DNA of 64,000 bases from CAWBCR01 sp963787375 (GCA_963787375.1 CAWBCR010000002.1:62001-126000), one strand, 5' to 3'; counted from the first letter of the stretch, positions 29,201 through 38,533 are shown. Numbers and translations: made by a program. The notes: generated by a model not told the origin, from the sequence alone.

Positions 29201-29563
29201 GTCCGGCTGGCGGTTGGCACCCGGAAAAGGTCCGGTCTGTGTGGGCCGGTCTGGCTGGCGGTTAGCGCCCGGTAATGGTCCGGTCTGCGAGGGCCGGTCT
29301 GGGCGGCGGTTAGCGCCCGGCAGGGGGCCGGTCCCAGACCTGTCTGGGCGACGGTTAGCGCCCGACAGAGGGCCGGTCTGTGGGAGCGATCCGCCCGGCC
29401 TGCCGGCAGGCGGCGACGCGCCACCCGGCGTGCCGGATGGCGGTGAATCGGGCTCCGGCAGGCCAGAGATGAAGTCATCCTGAAAATCGTCGATGAATTC
29501 GTCGTCGATGCTGCCCGTCAGATCGAATTCGTCGTCAGGAAGGTGGGGTGTTGAATCGCTCAT
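26290..29563 (-). CDS. ftsK: DNA translocase FtsK/SpoIIIE (one frameshift)
   Basis: About 1090 residues across a single +1 break near 28010, where ...LRIIEEF continues as EDPNAPVVVELPPIPG in the other frame; the length of 3274 fits one extra base. Order: acidic N-terminus; Pro/Gly/Gln repeat linker (residues 62-155); Pro-rich basic stretch to about 270; four membrane helices (about 295-450); a second linker; then the motor with Walker A in GGTTGSGKSVCL, Walker B in VVVLIDELAELM and ATQRPSTDVVTG; and a C-terminal winged-helix gamma domain (ASASQVQRKLNVGYPRAGRIIDAL) that recognises KOPS-type sequences. FtsK pumps chromosome ends through the division septum. A break in such an essential gene is most likely a sequence error. 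The start is ATG 29563. Confidence 0.9.
29099..29380 (-). repeat. Coding tandem repeat in the FtsK linker
   Basis: Six imperfect copies of a 48-bp unit encode QTGPLPGANRQPDRPS-like 16-residue blocks (FtsK residues about 62-155). Differences between copies are mostly Gln/Arg, Asn/Gly and Ser/Thr/Ala swaps, as expected from duplication followed by drift. Confidence 0.8.
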
Positions 29564-29733
29564 CAGCAGAACCCTATCAGGTTACCAGTACAACTCGTCA
29601 TGCGGACGATGGCGGTATTGTAACGCAGATTATCCCCGGACCCATAGCGCGAAGGGTCAAAAACGGGCCGCAATGGCGTGCGGCCCGATGCCAATCAGTG
29701 TGCTCGCTGCGAACAGGCCCCCGTCCGGCGATC

Positions 29734-30756
29734 TCAGGCCTGGCTGCCGTTTTCGTCCTCGTCTGTGTTCAGACGCAGGGTAAGCCCCAGCCGACGCGCC
29801 GAGCCGTCGATGTTCAGGATGCGCGCTTCGACTTTCTGGCCTTCACCGACGACGTTGCGCGGATGGAGGAACTGGCCCTCGGCCAGCTCGGAGATGTGGA
29901 TCAGCCCCTCCAACCCCTCTTCGATGCAGGCGAACGCGCCAAAATCGACCACGTTGGTAATCACGCCTTCGACAATCTGGCCAACTTCATAGCGATTCTC
30001 AACCGTCTCCCACGGGTCGGGCTGGAGGCGCTTGAGGCTCAATGCGATGCGCTCTTCCTCAGAGTCTACGCTCATGATGAAGACTTCGACGCTCTGCCCG
30101 CTGGACAGCACATCGCGCGGATGGCCGACACGGCCCCATGACAGCTCGGAGATGTGGACCAGGCCCTCGACGCCGCCCAGATCAATAAAGGCACCAAAAT
30201 CACACAGGTTGGTGACGGTGCCTTTGCAGCGTGTTCCCGCAGCGAGCGATGCCAGTACGTCGGCGCGCTGGCCGGGCTTGACCTGGGCCGCCCGCTCTGA
30301 GAGTATCAAGCGGTTCATGCTTGCGTCAATCTCGATAATACGCAGGTGAAGCTGGCGGCTTACGTAACGGGCCAACATGCTGCGCCGGGCAAAGTCGTCC
30401 ACGTCGACCGGAAAATCGACCAGTTGGCTGGCCGGGACGAACCCGCGCAGGCTGTTCCACGAAACGAGCAGCCCACCGCGATTGTAGCCGGTCACAGACA
30501 GGTCGATGGCCTGGTCGTTGTCGTAGGTGCTCTGCGCTAAGGTCCAATCCTGCTGATTGACGTGGCCATTGCCTTTAATAGGCCCGGTGTCCTGATCGTG
30601 CTCCGAACCGTTCCAGCCGTTAGGGCCCGGCGATCCAGTCTGGCCGTTTGGCGCGAATTCGCCTTCTTCGAGAAGCGCAGACCAGTATCCTTCATCTACA
30701 TCTAACGGGGGACCTTCTGGGGAAGAATCTTTCTCGGGGTGTAGCTCTGTGGACAT
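29734..30756 (-). CDS. Ribosomal protein S1-like protein with three S1 domains
   Basis: About 340 residues; the start MSTELHPEK at 30756 is preferred over the upstream in-frame Met at 30783. An acidic, flexible N-terminus (about 60 residues) is followed by a degenerate S1 motif (about 65-140, GGLLVSWNSLRGFVPASQL) and two excellent ones (about 160-235 VTNLCDFGAFIDLGGVEGLVHISEL and about 245-320 VTNVVDFGAFACIEEGLEGLIHISEL). S1-type proteins bind mRNA and help the 30S subunit; three or four domains is the usual number outside Proteobacteria. A long upstream region of about 250 bp with a TTGACA (minus strand, plus 30993-30998) suggests a leader. Confidence 0.85.
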   Translation of the reverse strand: MSTELHPEKDSSPEGPPLDVDEGYWSALLEEGEFAPNGQTGSPGPNGWNGSEHDQDTGPIKGNGHVNQQDWTLAQSTYDNDQAIDLSVTGYNRGGLLVSWNSLRGFVPASQLVDFPVDVDDFARRSMLARYVSRQLHLRIIEIDASMNRLILSERAAQVKPGQRADVLASLAAGTRCKGTVTNLCDFGAFIDLGGVEGLVHISELSWGRVGHPRDVLSSGQSVEVFIMSVDSEEERIALSLKRLQPDPWETVENRYEVGQIVEGVITNVVDFGAFACIEEGLEGLIHISELAEGQFLHPRNVVGEGQKVEARILNIDGSARRLGLTLRLNTDEDENGSQA

Positions 30757-31142
30757 TTCCTCGTACCTCTCAAGATAATTCAACGCTACTCACTGACAGG
30801 TCGGTACTGGGTACAAGTTACAATAAAACGTAGTTGGAAAGGGGACAGCCGGCTTTCCCGCTGCAAGCCGCCTCAAACACCGCCAGAGGGCAGGACCCGA
30901 ACACCCCCGGACGGCGAATATCCTGGATACAACATGGTAAGCAGAGCACAGCATGTGTTTCGGCTACTTAGCATGCCAGAAGTGCCCCGAATTGTCAAAC
31001 ACGCCACTGCGTCTCATGAGTGATCCCGGCACGCGACGTTTCTCAATTCTAATTGGGACGCGATTGGCTGCTCAGTGGGGAAACCCTGTAGTTGCGCAAT
31101 CGCTGGTAGACAAAGGCAGTTGAAGGTTGTACACTGAGCCGC
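30757..31142. other. Divergent intergenic region between the S1 gene and alr
   Basis: No gene is seen. On the minus strand a consensus -35 TTGACA (plus 30993-30998) has only a weak -10 (TGCTAA-like) at suitable distance; if used, the S1 mRNA would have a leader of about 200 nt. The alr promoter is described separately. Confidence 0.45.
31106..31134 (+). promoter_or_regulatory. Promoter of alr, placing the start codon at or next to the mRNA 5' end
   Basis: -35 TAGACA at 31106-31111, exact 17-bp spacer, -10 TACACT at 31129-31134. The predicted first base (about 31141) falls within two bases of the alr ATG at 31143, implying a leaderless mRNA. Confidence 0.5.
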
Positions 31143-32333
31143 ATGTCTTCTCAGGAAACACTCAAAACAGTTCGTGGCTGGTTCACATCGTACATCATTG
31201 TCGACCTGGATGCGATAGCGCACAACGTCCGCGCCCTGTGCGAACATGTCGGACCACAGGTCGACGTGTATGGAGTGGTCAAGGCCAACGCGTACGGGCA
31301 CGGCGCGCCACAGGTCGCCCGGACCGCGCTAGAGAATGGCGCGAAGCGGCTGGCCGTGGGCCGCACTGACGAGGGCGTCCAACTGCGGCGCGCCGAGATC
31401 GGCGCGAAAATCCTCAACCTGTGCTACACCGTCCCCGCCGAGGCCGAGGCGCTGATCGTCCACGACATCGCCGCGACGGTGTGCTCGATGGAGGGGGCGC
31501 AGGCGCTGTCGCAGCGCGCGGGCGCGCTGGGGCGGCAGGCGCGGGTTCACGTCAAGGTCGACAGCGGCATGGGCCGCTACGGTCTGCTGCCCGACGAGCT
31601 GCTGCCGTTCCTGGAGCAGGCCACTCAACTGCCAAACCTCGATTTCGAGGGGATCTTCACGCACTTCGCCACCGCCGACGCGCAGGACAAGGCCTACACC
31701 CGTGGGCAGTTTGCCCGGTTTGAGGAGGTGTTGGGCGCGGCGCGGGAGGCGGGCTACACCTTCCGGGTGCGGCACGCGGCCAATACCGCGGCCACGCTCG
31801 ACCTGCCGGCAACGCACCTCGACGCCGTGCGGCCCGGCATCGCGCTGTATGGCCTGTACCCCTCGGCGGAGGTATCAACCGGTGTGGCGCTGCGCCCGGC
31901 GCTGTCGCTGCACAGCCACGTCGGGCGCGTCAAGACGCTGCCTGCCGGGTCGGGTATTGGCTATGGACTGACATACACCACCACCGGGCCCACCCGGGTC
32001 GCGCTGGTGCCGGTCGGCTACGGCGACGGCTATCACCGGCTGCTCTCGAACCGGGGCAGCGTGCTGATTGGGGGTCGCCGCGCGCCGATTGTCGGGCGGG
32101 TGTGCATGGATCAGTTGATGGTCGACGCGACCGGCATCGACGGCGTACAGCCTGACGACGACGTGGTGCTGATCGGCCAGCAGGGCAGCGAGACGATCCG
32201 TACTGAGGAGGTCGCCGCGCAGGCGGAGACGATCAGCTACGAAATCGTGACGGCCCTCCTGCCGCGCCTGCCGCGTATCTACGTGAAGGATGGGCAGGTC
32301 GTCGACGTGGTGCAGCTCACCACCTGCAACTAG
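31143..32333 (+). CDS. alr: Alanine racemase
   Basis: 396 residues. This PLP enzyme interconverts L- and D-alanine for peptidoglycan synthesis. Seen: PLP-binding Lys in YGVVKANAYGHG (residue about 49), VKVDSGMGRYG, RHAANTAA, the PLP-phosphate region around VRPGIALYG, and the second-subunit catalytic Tyr in AGSGIGYGLTYTT, with VGYGDGYHR and CMDQLMVD completing the C-terminal barrel. The length is normal. There is no ribosome-binding site ahead of the ATG; with the promoter position this suggests leaderless translation. Confidence 0.95.
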   Translation: MSSQETLKTVRGWFTSYIIVDLDAIAHNVRALCEHVGPQVDVYGVVKANAYGHGAPQVARTALENGAKRLAVGRTDEGVQLRRAEIGAKILNLCYTVPAEAEALIVHDIAATVCSMEGAQALSQRAGALGRQARVHVKVDSGMGRYGLLPDELLPFLEQATQLPNLDFEGIFTHFATADAQDKAYTRGQFARFEEVLGAAREAGYTFRVRHAANTAATLDLPATHLDAVRPGIALYGLYPSAEVSTGVALRPALSLHSHVGRVKTLPAGSGIGYGLTYTTTGPTRVALVPVGYGDGYHRLLSNRGSVLIGGRRAPIVGRVCMDQLMVDATGIDGVQPDDDVVLIGQQGSETIRTEEVAAQAETISYEIVTALLPRLPRIYVKDGQVVDVVQLTTCN

Positions 32334-32424
32334 CGCGGTGCGCTCCCTATTGACGGTGCCGATCATCTGCGGTATCATCCGCCCGCTATGATGATGAGCG
32401 GCTCTGCTCGCACGCCAGCCCATC

Positions 32425-32453
32425 TTGAGAGAAGCGCAGGCGCGTGTTATAAT
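32425..32453 (+). promoter_or_regulatory. Promoter of the tRNA-tuf operon
   Basis: -35 TTGAGA (32425-32430), 17-bp spacer, perfect -10 TATAAT (32448-32453), ending 12 bp before the first tRNA. Confidence 0.8.
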
Positions 32454-32465
32454 GCTGGCGGTTAC

Positions 32466-32538
32466 GCCGATGTAGCTCAACCGGCAGAGCGACGCTCTTG
32501 TAAAGCGTAGGTTATGGGTTCGACTCCCATCATCGGCT
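32466..32538 (+). tRNA. tRNA-Thr (TGT)
   Basis: Acceptor GCCGATG pairs with CATCGGC; anticodon loop CTTGTAA in an ACGCT/AGCGT stem; normal T arm GGTTCGACTCC. CCA is not encoded. Confidence 0.93.
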
Positions 32539-32577
32539 TGGGCCGTTTTTTACCAATTGAACCAGTTATCAGATCAT

Positions 32578-32661
32578 GGGTCGGTGTCCCGAGCGGCAAA
32601 GGGGGCGGACTGTAAATCCGCTGGCGTAACGCCTTCGTAGGTTCGAGTCCTACCCGGCCCA
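32578..32661 (+). tRNA. tRNA-Tyr (GTA)
   Basis: 84 nt with a long variable arm (class II). Acceptor GGGTCGG with CCGGCCC (one G-U pair); anticodon loop CTGTAAA in a GCGGA/TCCGC stem. Confidence 0.93.
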
Positions 32662-32687
32662 CTTGGTTGTTGACCGCTTTCTCTTGT

Positions 32688-32762
<75 letters not shown>

Positions 32763-32795
32763 TTCTTTGCACGGAGTGGTCAATCAGCCGGGAAT

Positions 32796-32871
32796 GCCCA
32801 CGTAGCTCAGTCGGCAGAGCGCATTCTTGGTAAGAATGAGGTCATGGGTTCGAATCCCATCGTGGGCTCCA
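32796..32871 (+). tRNA. tRNA-Thr (GGT), CCA encoded
   Basis: Acceptor GCCCACG with CGTGGGC, anticodon loop TTGGTAA in a CATTC/GAATG stem, 3' TCCA encoded. It is followed 83 bp later by tuf. Confidence 0.93.
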
Positions 32872-32953
32872 TCGTTCATCCATCAGTTCGTCACAGATCT
32901 GAAATCTCTCAGGAAACGACATGCTCTGGCTGTCGAGGAGGGTAGAGTAGGCA

Positions 32954-34153
<1,200 letters not shown>

Positions 34154-34215
34154 ATGCAATCTAGGAGAGTGGCCGGGCGCTGCACAGGCCCGGCCCTCCT
34201 GACTGGCTAAAGGCA

Positions 34216-34380
34216 ATGGCTAAGAAAGATATCCGCATGGTCGTCACGCTGGAATGCACCGAGTGTCGCGAGCGCAACTACACGACCGAGAAGAGCCGGC
34301 GTAACGATCCGCAGCGCATCGAAATGAAGAAATACTGCCCGCGATGCCGCGTTCACACGCTGCACCGTGAGACCAAGTAA
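34216..34380 (+). CDS. rpmG: 50S ribosomal protein L33
   Basis: 54 residues, MAKKDIRMVVTLECTEC..., with two Cys-x2-Cys pairs (CTEC, CPRC) that bind zinc, and the family end HTLHRETK. The frame is short. It lies 62 bp after tuf, ahead of tRNA-Trp and secE, as in many bacteria. Confidence 0.95.
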   Translation: MAKKDIRMVVTLECTECRERNYTTEKSRRNDPQRIEMKKYCPRCRVHTLHRETK

Positions 34381-34406
34381 CACGGTAGTCAGAAGAAGCC
34401 ACCCTG

Positions 34407-34415
34407 TGGTATAAT
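34407..34415 (+). promoter_or_regulatory. Extended -10 promoter ahead of tRNA-Trp
   Basis: TGG followed by a perfect TATAAT (34410-34415), 19 bp before the tRNA. No good -35 is visible. It would give the tRNA-Trp-secE-nusG part its own transcription start. Confidence 0.55.
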
Positions 34416-34434
34416 GCCATCAGGTGATGACTGT

Positions 34435-34507
34435 AGGCGAGTAGCTCAATTGGCAGAGCAACGGTCTCCAAAACCGTAGGTTGCGGGTTCAAGTCCTGCC
34501 TCGCCTG
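34435..34507 (+). tRNA. tRNA-Trp (CCA anticodon)
   Basis: Acceptor AGGCGAG with CTCGCCT, anticodon loop CTCCAAA in an ACGGT/ACCGT stem. CCA end not encoded. Confidence 0.93.
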
Positions 34508-34586
34508 CCTATAGCAATGAAACTCAAGACACCGTCACACTGGCGGTGTCTTGAACTGTAGGCAACTTTCAGGTAGGGGAAAACAA

Positions 34587-34859
34587 GTGGCGCGCAATCA
34601 AGAACAAACCGTGGAAAAACCGAAAGCACGGCAGGCGGCCAGCAAGCGTCAGGATGCCCCGCGAAAGGGCTCTAAGAGCAGCAACGCGATCATCCGCTAT
34701 TTTCAGGAGACGCGTGACGAGCTGCGTAAGGTGTCCTGGCCCGATCGTGACGAGACGATCCGGCTAACGCTGATCGTTCTGGGGACGACTGTGGCCTTTG
34801 CCATCTTCCTGGGTTCTCTCGACTTCCTGTTCCAGCGTCTTGCCGGCCTGCTGCTCTGA
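34587..34859 (+). CDS. secE: Preprotein translocase subunit SecE
   Basis: 90 residues from GTG 34587 (AGGTAGGGG upstream). A basic N-terminus is followed by YFQETRDELRKVSWPDRDE, the signature SecE amphipathic helix, and one membrane helix (LTLIVLGTTVAFAIFLGSLDFLF). This is the single-helix form. It works with SecY and SecG in protein export and lies directly before nusG, the universal arrangement. Confidence 0.95.
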   Translation: MARNQEQTVEKPKARQAASKRQDAPRKGSKSSNAIIRYFQETRDELRKVSWPDRDETIRLTLIVLGTTVAFAIFLGSLDFLFQRLAGLLL

Positions 34860-34901
34860 TGGTGGCATCGCGTTTGTATGTGTGGATGGGAGGCGAAGAT
34901 C

Positions 34902-35600
34902 ATGGGCGCTGACGAGTGGGATACTCTGGACGACAAGCTCGATCAGGACAACGACGAGCCGGAAGAGGGCTACTCCGAGCCTGCTGAGGCCGAAGAGCCT
35001 GTCCAGCCGGCTGTGCGCCGCGTCTCGAAGAGCGCCCAGGACACGGCCGACAACGAGGATGAGCAGGAATACGAAGATGGCCGGCACTGGTACGTCGTGC
35101 ACTGCTATTCTGGATACGAGAACAAGGTTCGCCACGCCATCGAGCAGCGTATCGAGACGATGGACATGGAGGATCGCATCTTCGACGTGATCGTGCCCAC
35201 CGAAGAAGAGATCGAGATCAAGGACGGCAAGCGGCGGACCGTCGAGCGGCGTGTCTTCCCCGGCTATATTCTGGTACAGATGATCATGGACGAAGACTCG
35301 TGGTACGTCGTGCGCAACACGCCCGGCGTGACGGGTTTCGTGGGGATGGGCAACAAGCCGACTCCGCTGACGGAGCCGGAAGTTGCGCAGATCATGAAGC
35401 GCATGGAGGCCGAAGCACCTGTTGTCAAGGTGACATTCAAAACTGGCCAGAAGGTCCGCATCATCGACGGGCCCTTCAACGACATCGTCGGGATCGTGTC
35501 GGAGATCGACATGGATCGGGCTAAAGTGCGTGTGCTGGTATCGTTCTTCGGGCGCGAAACGCCTGTTGAGCTTGACTTCTTGCAGGTCGAGAAGGTCTAG
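34902..35600 (+). CDS. nusG: Transcription termination/antitermination factor NusG
   Basis: About 232 residues from ATG 34902 (GGAGGCGAAG upstream). An acidic extension of about 55 residues precedes the NGN domain (HWYVVHCYSGYENKVRHAIEQRI ... FPGYILVQMIMDEDSWYVVRNTPGVTGFVG). The C-terminal KOW domain is FKTGQKVRIIDGPFNDIVGIV. It binds RNA polymerase and couples it to Rho and the ribosome. The acidic extension is longer than usual. Confidence 0.95.
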   Translation: MGADEWDTLDDKLDQDNDEPEEGYSEPAEAEEPVQPAVRRVSKSAQDTADNEDEQEYEDGRHWYVVHCYSGYENKVRHAIEQRIETMDMEDRIFDVIVPTEEEIEIKDGKRRTVERRVFPGYILVQMIMDEDSWYVVRNTPGVTGFVGMGNKPTPLTEPEVAQIMKRMEAEAPVVKVTFKTGQKVRIIDGPFNDIVGIVSEIDMDRAKVRVLVSFFGRETPVELDFLQVEKV

Positions 35601-35667
35601 GGCGGGCTGCCGGTCGTTAGTGACGGAGACGGGCGCTCGTCTGGAATAAAGATGGAGATAATACGTC

Positions 35668-36096
35668 ATGGCTAAGAAAATCGTCGCGATCGTCAAGTTA
35701 GAGATTGAGGCCGGGAAAGCGAATCCCGCGCCGCCTATCGGCCCCGCGCTGGCGCAGCACGGCATCAACCTGATGGGGTTCTGCAAGGAATACAACGCGC
35801 GCACGGCCAACCGCATTGGGGATATCATCCCGGCAGAAATCACGATCTTCACCGATCAGTCGTTCACGTTCGTGTTGAAGACGCCGCCGACTGCCTCGCT
35901 GATCCGCAAGGTGCTGGGCGTCGATAAAGGCTCGGCGGAGCCGAACCGGGACAAAGTCGGCCAGCTTACCCGCGCGCAGTTGCGCGAGATCGCCGAAGTC
36001 AAGATGCCCGACCTGAACGCCAACGACATCGAGGCCGCGATGCTTCAGGTCGAGGGGACGGCCCGCAGTATGGGCGTGACCATCGGCGAGAAGTAG
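35668..36096 (+). CDS. rplK: 50S ribosomal protein L11
   Basis: 142 residues. Contains PAPPIGPALAQHGINLMGFCKEYNART (the thiostrepton-binding N-terminal domain) and TPPTASLIRKVLG. It binds the GTPase-associated centre of 23S rRNA. It follows nusG and precedes rplA in the standard order. Confidence 0.97.
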   Translation: MAKKIVAIVKLEIEAGKANPAPPIGPALAQHGINLMGFCKEYNARTANRIGDIIPAEITIFTDQSFTFVLKTPPTASLIRKVLGVDKGSAEPNRDKVGQLTRAQLREIAEVKMPDLNANDIEAAMLQVEGTARSMGVTIGEK

Positions 36097-36175
36097 GACT
36101 GCATACCCCCTGCTTTCATAGGGTGGGAGGGGCTGCCCGCAAGGGCGCTCTGCTAATACCACAAGGAGATTCAAG

Positions 36176-36892
36176 ATGGCACATGGAAAACGTTATAGCG
36201 ATGGCCTGAAGGAATTCGAGCGCGACACACTGTACGCGCCGGATGAGGCGCTGGCGCTGGTTAAGAAGCTGGCGACGGCCAAGTTCGACGAGACAGTCGA
36301 GGTGCACATGCGCCTGGGCATCGACCCGCGCAAGGCCGAGCAGCAGATCCGCGATGCGATTGTGATGCCCGCCGGTCTGGGCAGGACCGTGCGTATCCTG
36401 GTCTTCGCCGAAGGCGAAGCGGCGCGCATCGCCGAAGAGGCAGGGGCCGACATCATCGCCGATGACGAGGTGATCGGGCGCATCGCCAACCAGGGCTTCA
36501 CCGAGTTCGACGTGGCGATTGCCGTGCCGGACATGATGCGCAAGCTGGGCCGCCTGGGTAAGGTGCTCGGCCCGCGCGGCCTGATGCCCAGCCCCAAGGG
36601 CGGCACGGTGGTGCCCCCCGAAGACATCCCGCGTGTGATCCAGGAGTCGCGCTCCGGGCGTATCGAGTTCCGCAACGACCGCACCGGTAACCTGCACGTG
36701 CCGATCGGCAAGGCGAGCTTTGAGGTCAGTGGGCTGAAGGCCAACTTCAGCGCACTGATGGATGCAGTGCGCCGTGCCCGCCCGTCGTCGCTGAAGGGCA
36801 TCTATGTCCGCAAGCTGGTGGTCACCTCGACGATGGGTCCCGGTATCAAGGTCGATCCGAATGCAGCGATCCAGCTAGAGACGCCTGAGTGA
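36176..36892 (+). CDS. rplA: 50S ribosomal protein L1
   Basis: 238 residues; MAHGKRYSDGLK opening, KFDETVEVHMRLGIDPRKAEQQIR, GRLGKVLGPRGLMPSPKGGTV and the C-terminal VTSTMGPGIKVDPN are all characteristic. It builds the L1 stalk and in many bacteria represses its own operon. Good ribosome-binding site aaggag nine bases ahead of the ATG. Confidence 0.97.
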   Translation: MAHGKRYSDGLKEFERDTLYAPDEALALVKKLATAKFDETVEVHMRLGIDPRKAEQQIRDAIVMPAGLGRTVRILVFAEGEAARIAEEAGADIIADDEVIGRIANQGFTEFDVAIAVPDMMRKLGRLGKVLGPRGLMPSPKGGTVVPPEDIPRVIQESRSGRIEFRNDRTGNLHVPIGKASFEVSGLKANFSALMDAVRRARPSSLKGIYVRKLVVTSTMGPGIKVDPNAAIQLETPE

Positions 36893-37251
36893 TTGGCGCC
36901 CTACGACTGAAGATTCTCAGGGGCGGGTCTCAGGTCCGCCCCTGATGCGTTCAATTCTGGCAGGAGCGCGGCAGACGCGGTACACTCCCTGCCATGCCGC
37001 TCTTGTGAACGGCTCACATTCATCCAAACAGTGGCTTCTCACCGCAGACAGCCGGCGCCATACAGCGATATGGCTCAATGTTGCCCGCCGAGGTGAATGA
37101 CACGCAGCCAGGCCCGATGCGCAATCGCGCGCGTCATGCGGCATGATATGCGGGGTCTTCGCCCAAACGGCGAAGACCTTTTTGTTTGCCATGTGAGGAC
37201 GGGACGCACGTCCCAGGCAGCCCTGTGTGGTGCGGAAGGAGGGAATACAGT
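36893..37251 (+). promoter_or_regulatory. Leader of rplJ-rplL with intrinsic attenuator
   Basis: A 359-bp gap between rplA and rplJ. It contains a GC hairpin just after rplA (ggggcgg...ccgcccc, 36920-36942), several complex pairings, and at 37154-37178 a perfect 10-bp stem (ggtcttcgcc/ggcgaagacc) followed by T5: an intrinsic terminator 69 bp ahead of the rplJ start. Known biology: L10(L12)4 binds its own mRNA leader; in Firmicutes this controls termination. The same logic is inferred here. Confidence 0.65.
37154..37183 (+). terminator. Attenuator terminator in the rplJ leader
   Basis: Perfect 10-bp stem (37154-37163 with 37169-37178), five-base loop CAAAC, then TTTTTG. Confidence 0.75.
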
Positions 37252-37788
37252 TTGGCTCTATCAAAGGAACGCAAGCAAGAGCTGGTGGCCGAGTATACCG
37301 ACCTGCTGAAGCAGAGCAAGGCCATCATTCTGACCGAGTATCGCGGCCTCGACAACGCCAGCATGACCAAGCTGCGCCGCGCGGTGCGCGACGCGAATGG
37401 CGTGTACCGCGTTGCGAAGCTGTCGCTGCTGAAGCTGGCGCTTGTACAGGCGGGGTATCCGCAGCCGGAGGGTCTCTCCGGCGCGCCGCTGGCGGTTGGC
37501 TTCTGCCTGGAAGAGATTCCCAGCGTGGCCAAGGCAATCACGACATTTGCCAAGGGCTCCGATTTCGTCACGCTGCGCAGCGGCGTCTCAGGCGAGCAGG
37601 TCCTGACGGGCGAACAGGTCAAGGCGATTGCCGATCTGCCGCCGCTCGACGTGCTGCGGGCGCAGATCATCGGCCTGCTTGACGCACCGGCTGCGAATCT
37701 GGTCGGCGTTGTACAGGCGAGCGTGGCGCAGGTCATCAACGTCCTGAACGCCTACGTGGACCAGGGCGAGGGCAGCGCGGCGGCATAA
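37252..37788 (+). CDS. rplJ: 50S ribosomal protein L10
   Basis: 178 residues starting at TTG 37252, nine bases after a perfect AAGGAGG; the in-frame ATG at 37186 lies inside the attenuator region and would give an atypical N-terminus. Motifs: LSKERKQELVAEYTDLLKQSKAIILTEYRGL and LRRAVRDANGVYRVAKLSLLKLAL, then the C-terminal helix that carries L7/L12 dimers. The rare TTG start may itself lower expression relative to rplL. Confidence 0.95.
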   Translation: MALSKERKQELVAEYTDLLKQSKAIILTEYRGLDNASMTKLRRAVRDANGVYRVAKLSLLKLALVQAGYPQPEGLSGAPLAVGFCLEEIPSVAKAITTFAKGSDFVTLRSGVSGEQVLTGEQVKAIADLPPLDVLRAQIIGLLDAPAANLVGVVQASVAQVINVLNAYVDQGEGSAAA

Positions 37789-37851
37789 TCGCCGGTGCAG
37801 CCGCCCAGTACGGTGCAATCAACTAACCATATCCAGGGAGGATATTAAACA

Positions 37852-38238
37852 ATGGCTGATCTCGGAAAGATTGTTGAGGAACTGAGCGAGCTGACTCTGC
37901 TTGAGGCGGCTGAGCTCAAGACCATGCTCGAAGAGAAGTGGGGCGTGACCGCCGCCGCGCCGATGGCGATGGCCATGCCGGGCATGATGGCCGGTGGCGC
38001 TGCCGCCGCCGAGGTTGAAGAGAAGACCGAGTTTGACGTGGTCATCACCGACGTTGGCCCCAAGAAGATCCAGGTCATCAAGGCCGTGCGCGGCCTGACG
38101 CCTGACCTGGGCCTGAAGGAAGCCAAGGAGCTGGTCGAAAGTTCGCCCAGCCTGGTGCTGCAGGGCGTCAGCAAGGACGCCGCCGCCGATGCCAAGGCCA
38201 AGCTTGAGGCCGAAGGCGCTGTGGTCGAGGTCAAGTAA
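37852..38238 (+). CDS. rplL: 50S ribosomal protein L7/L12
   Basis: 128 residues with the three typical parts: N-terminal dimerisation helices (LTLLEAAELKTMLEEKWGV), an Ala/Met/Gly hinge (AAAPMAMAMPGMMAGGAAAAEV) and the factor-binding C-terminal domain (KKIQVIKAVRGLTPDLGLKEAKELVE). The Met content of the hinge is somewhat high. A terminator follows; rpoB and rpoC are not downstream here, unlike in most bacteria. Confidence 0.97.
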   Translation: MADLGKIVEELSELTLLEAAELKTMLEEKWGVTAAAPMAMAMPGMMAGGAAAAEVEEKTEFDVVITDVGPKKIQVIKAVRGLTPDLGLKEAKELVESSPSLVLQGVSKDAAADAKAKLEAEGAVVEVK

Positions 38239-38263
38239 CGACCGCTTCTCAGCGACATCTGGC

Positions 38264-38301
38264 AGGCCGCCGGGAAATCCTCCGGCGGCCTGTTGTTTTT
38301 T
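38264..38301 (+). terminator. Intrinsic terminator after rplL
   Basis: 10-bp stem aggccgccgg (38264-38273) with ccggcggcct (38282-38291), then a T-rich run ending in six T. Confidence 0.85.
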
Positions 38302-38350
38302 GGGAGCCTCGCCAACCTTAAAGAATTGCCCCCGCGCTCGGGTTGTGAGC

Positions 38351-38533
38351 TATAATTATGGTTGTACGTAACGTTAGCTGAAAAACAAAGAGAGATATGG
38401 ACGACTTACCCTCTAGTCAATGCGAATACCTGACCTGGTTGACGGGAGCCCCGCCGGGCTGATCGCTGTTTGCGGTTAGCCGCACGGCGCTCCTGCAACC
38501 CCATTTGCACATGCAAAGAAAGGAGCGCCCCAC
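38351..38533 (+). promoter_or_regulatory. Promoter and long structured leader of mgtE, possible Mg2+-sensing RNA
   Basis: A perfect TATAAT (38351-38356) with a weak -35 (TTGCCC, 19-bp spacer) predicts a leader of about 170 nt. Within it are CGTTAGCTGA (38372-38381), GAGATA (38392-38397), ACCC (38409-38412) and a later GC-rich hairpin ending just before the ribosome-binding site (ggagcgcc at 38521-38528). The order CGTTAG-TGA, AGATA, CCC resembles the start of the M-box (ykoK) riboswitch that precedes mgtE in Bacillus, but the match is partial and the middle part differs. It is called a candidate only. Confidence 0.35.

Noticed and set aside
24727..29563. Programmed frameshifting in ftsK and the glycosidase gene
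   Set aside because: No slippery heptamer, stop-codon shift site or stimulating hairpin is evident at the breaks, and similar one-base excesses occur in unrelated genes.
37186..37251. ATG start 66 bp upstream for rplJ
   Set aside because: It would overlap the attenuator tail and add an atypical N-terminus; TTG 37252 has a perfect AAGGAGG and a normal L10 start.
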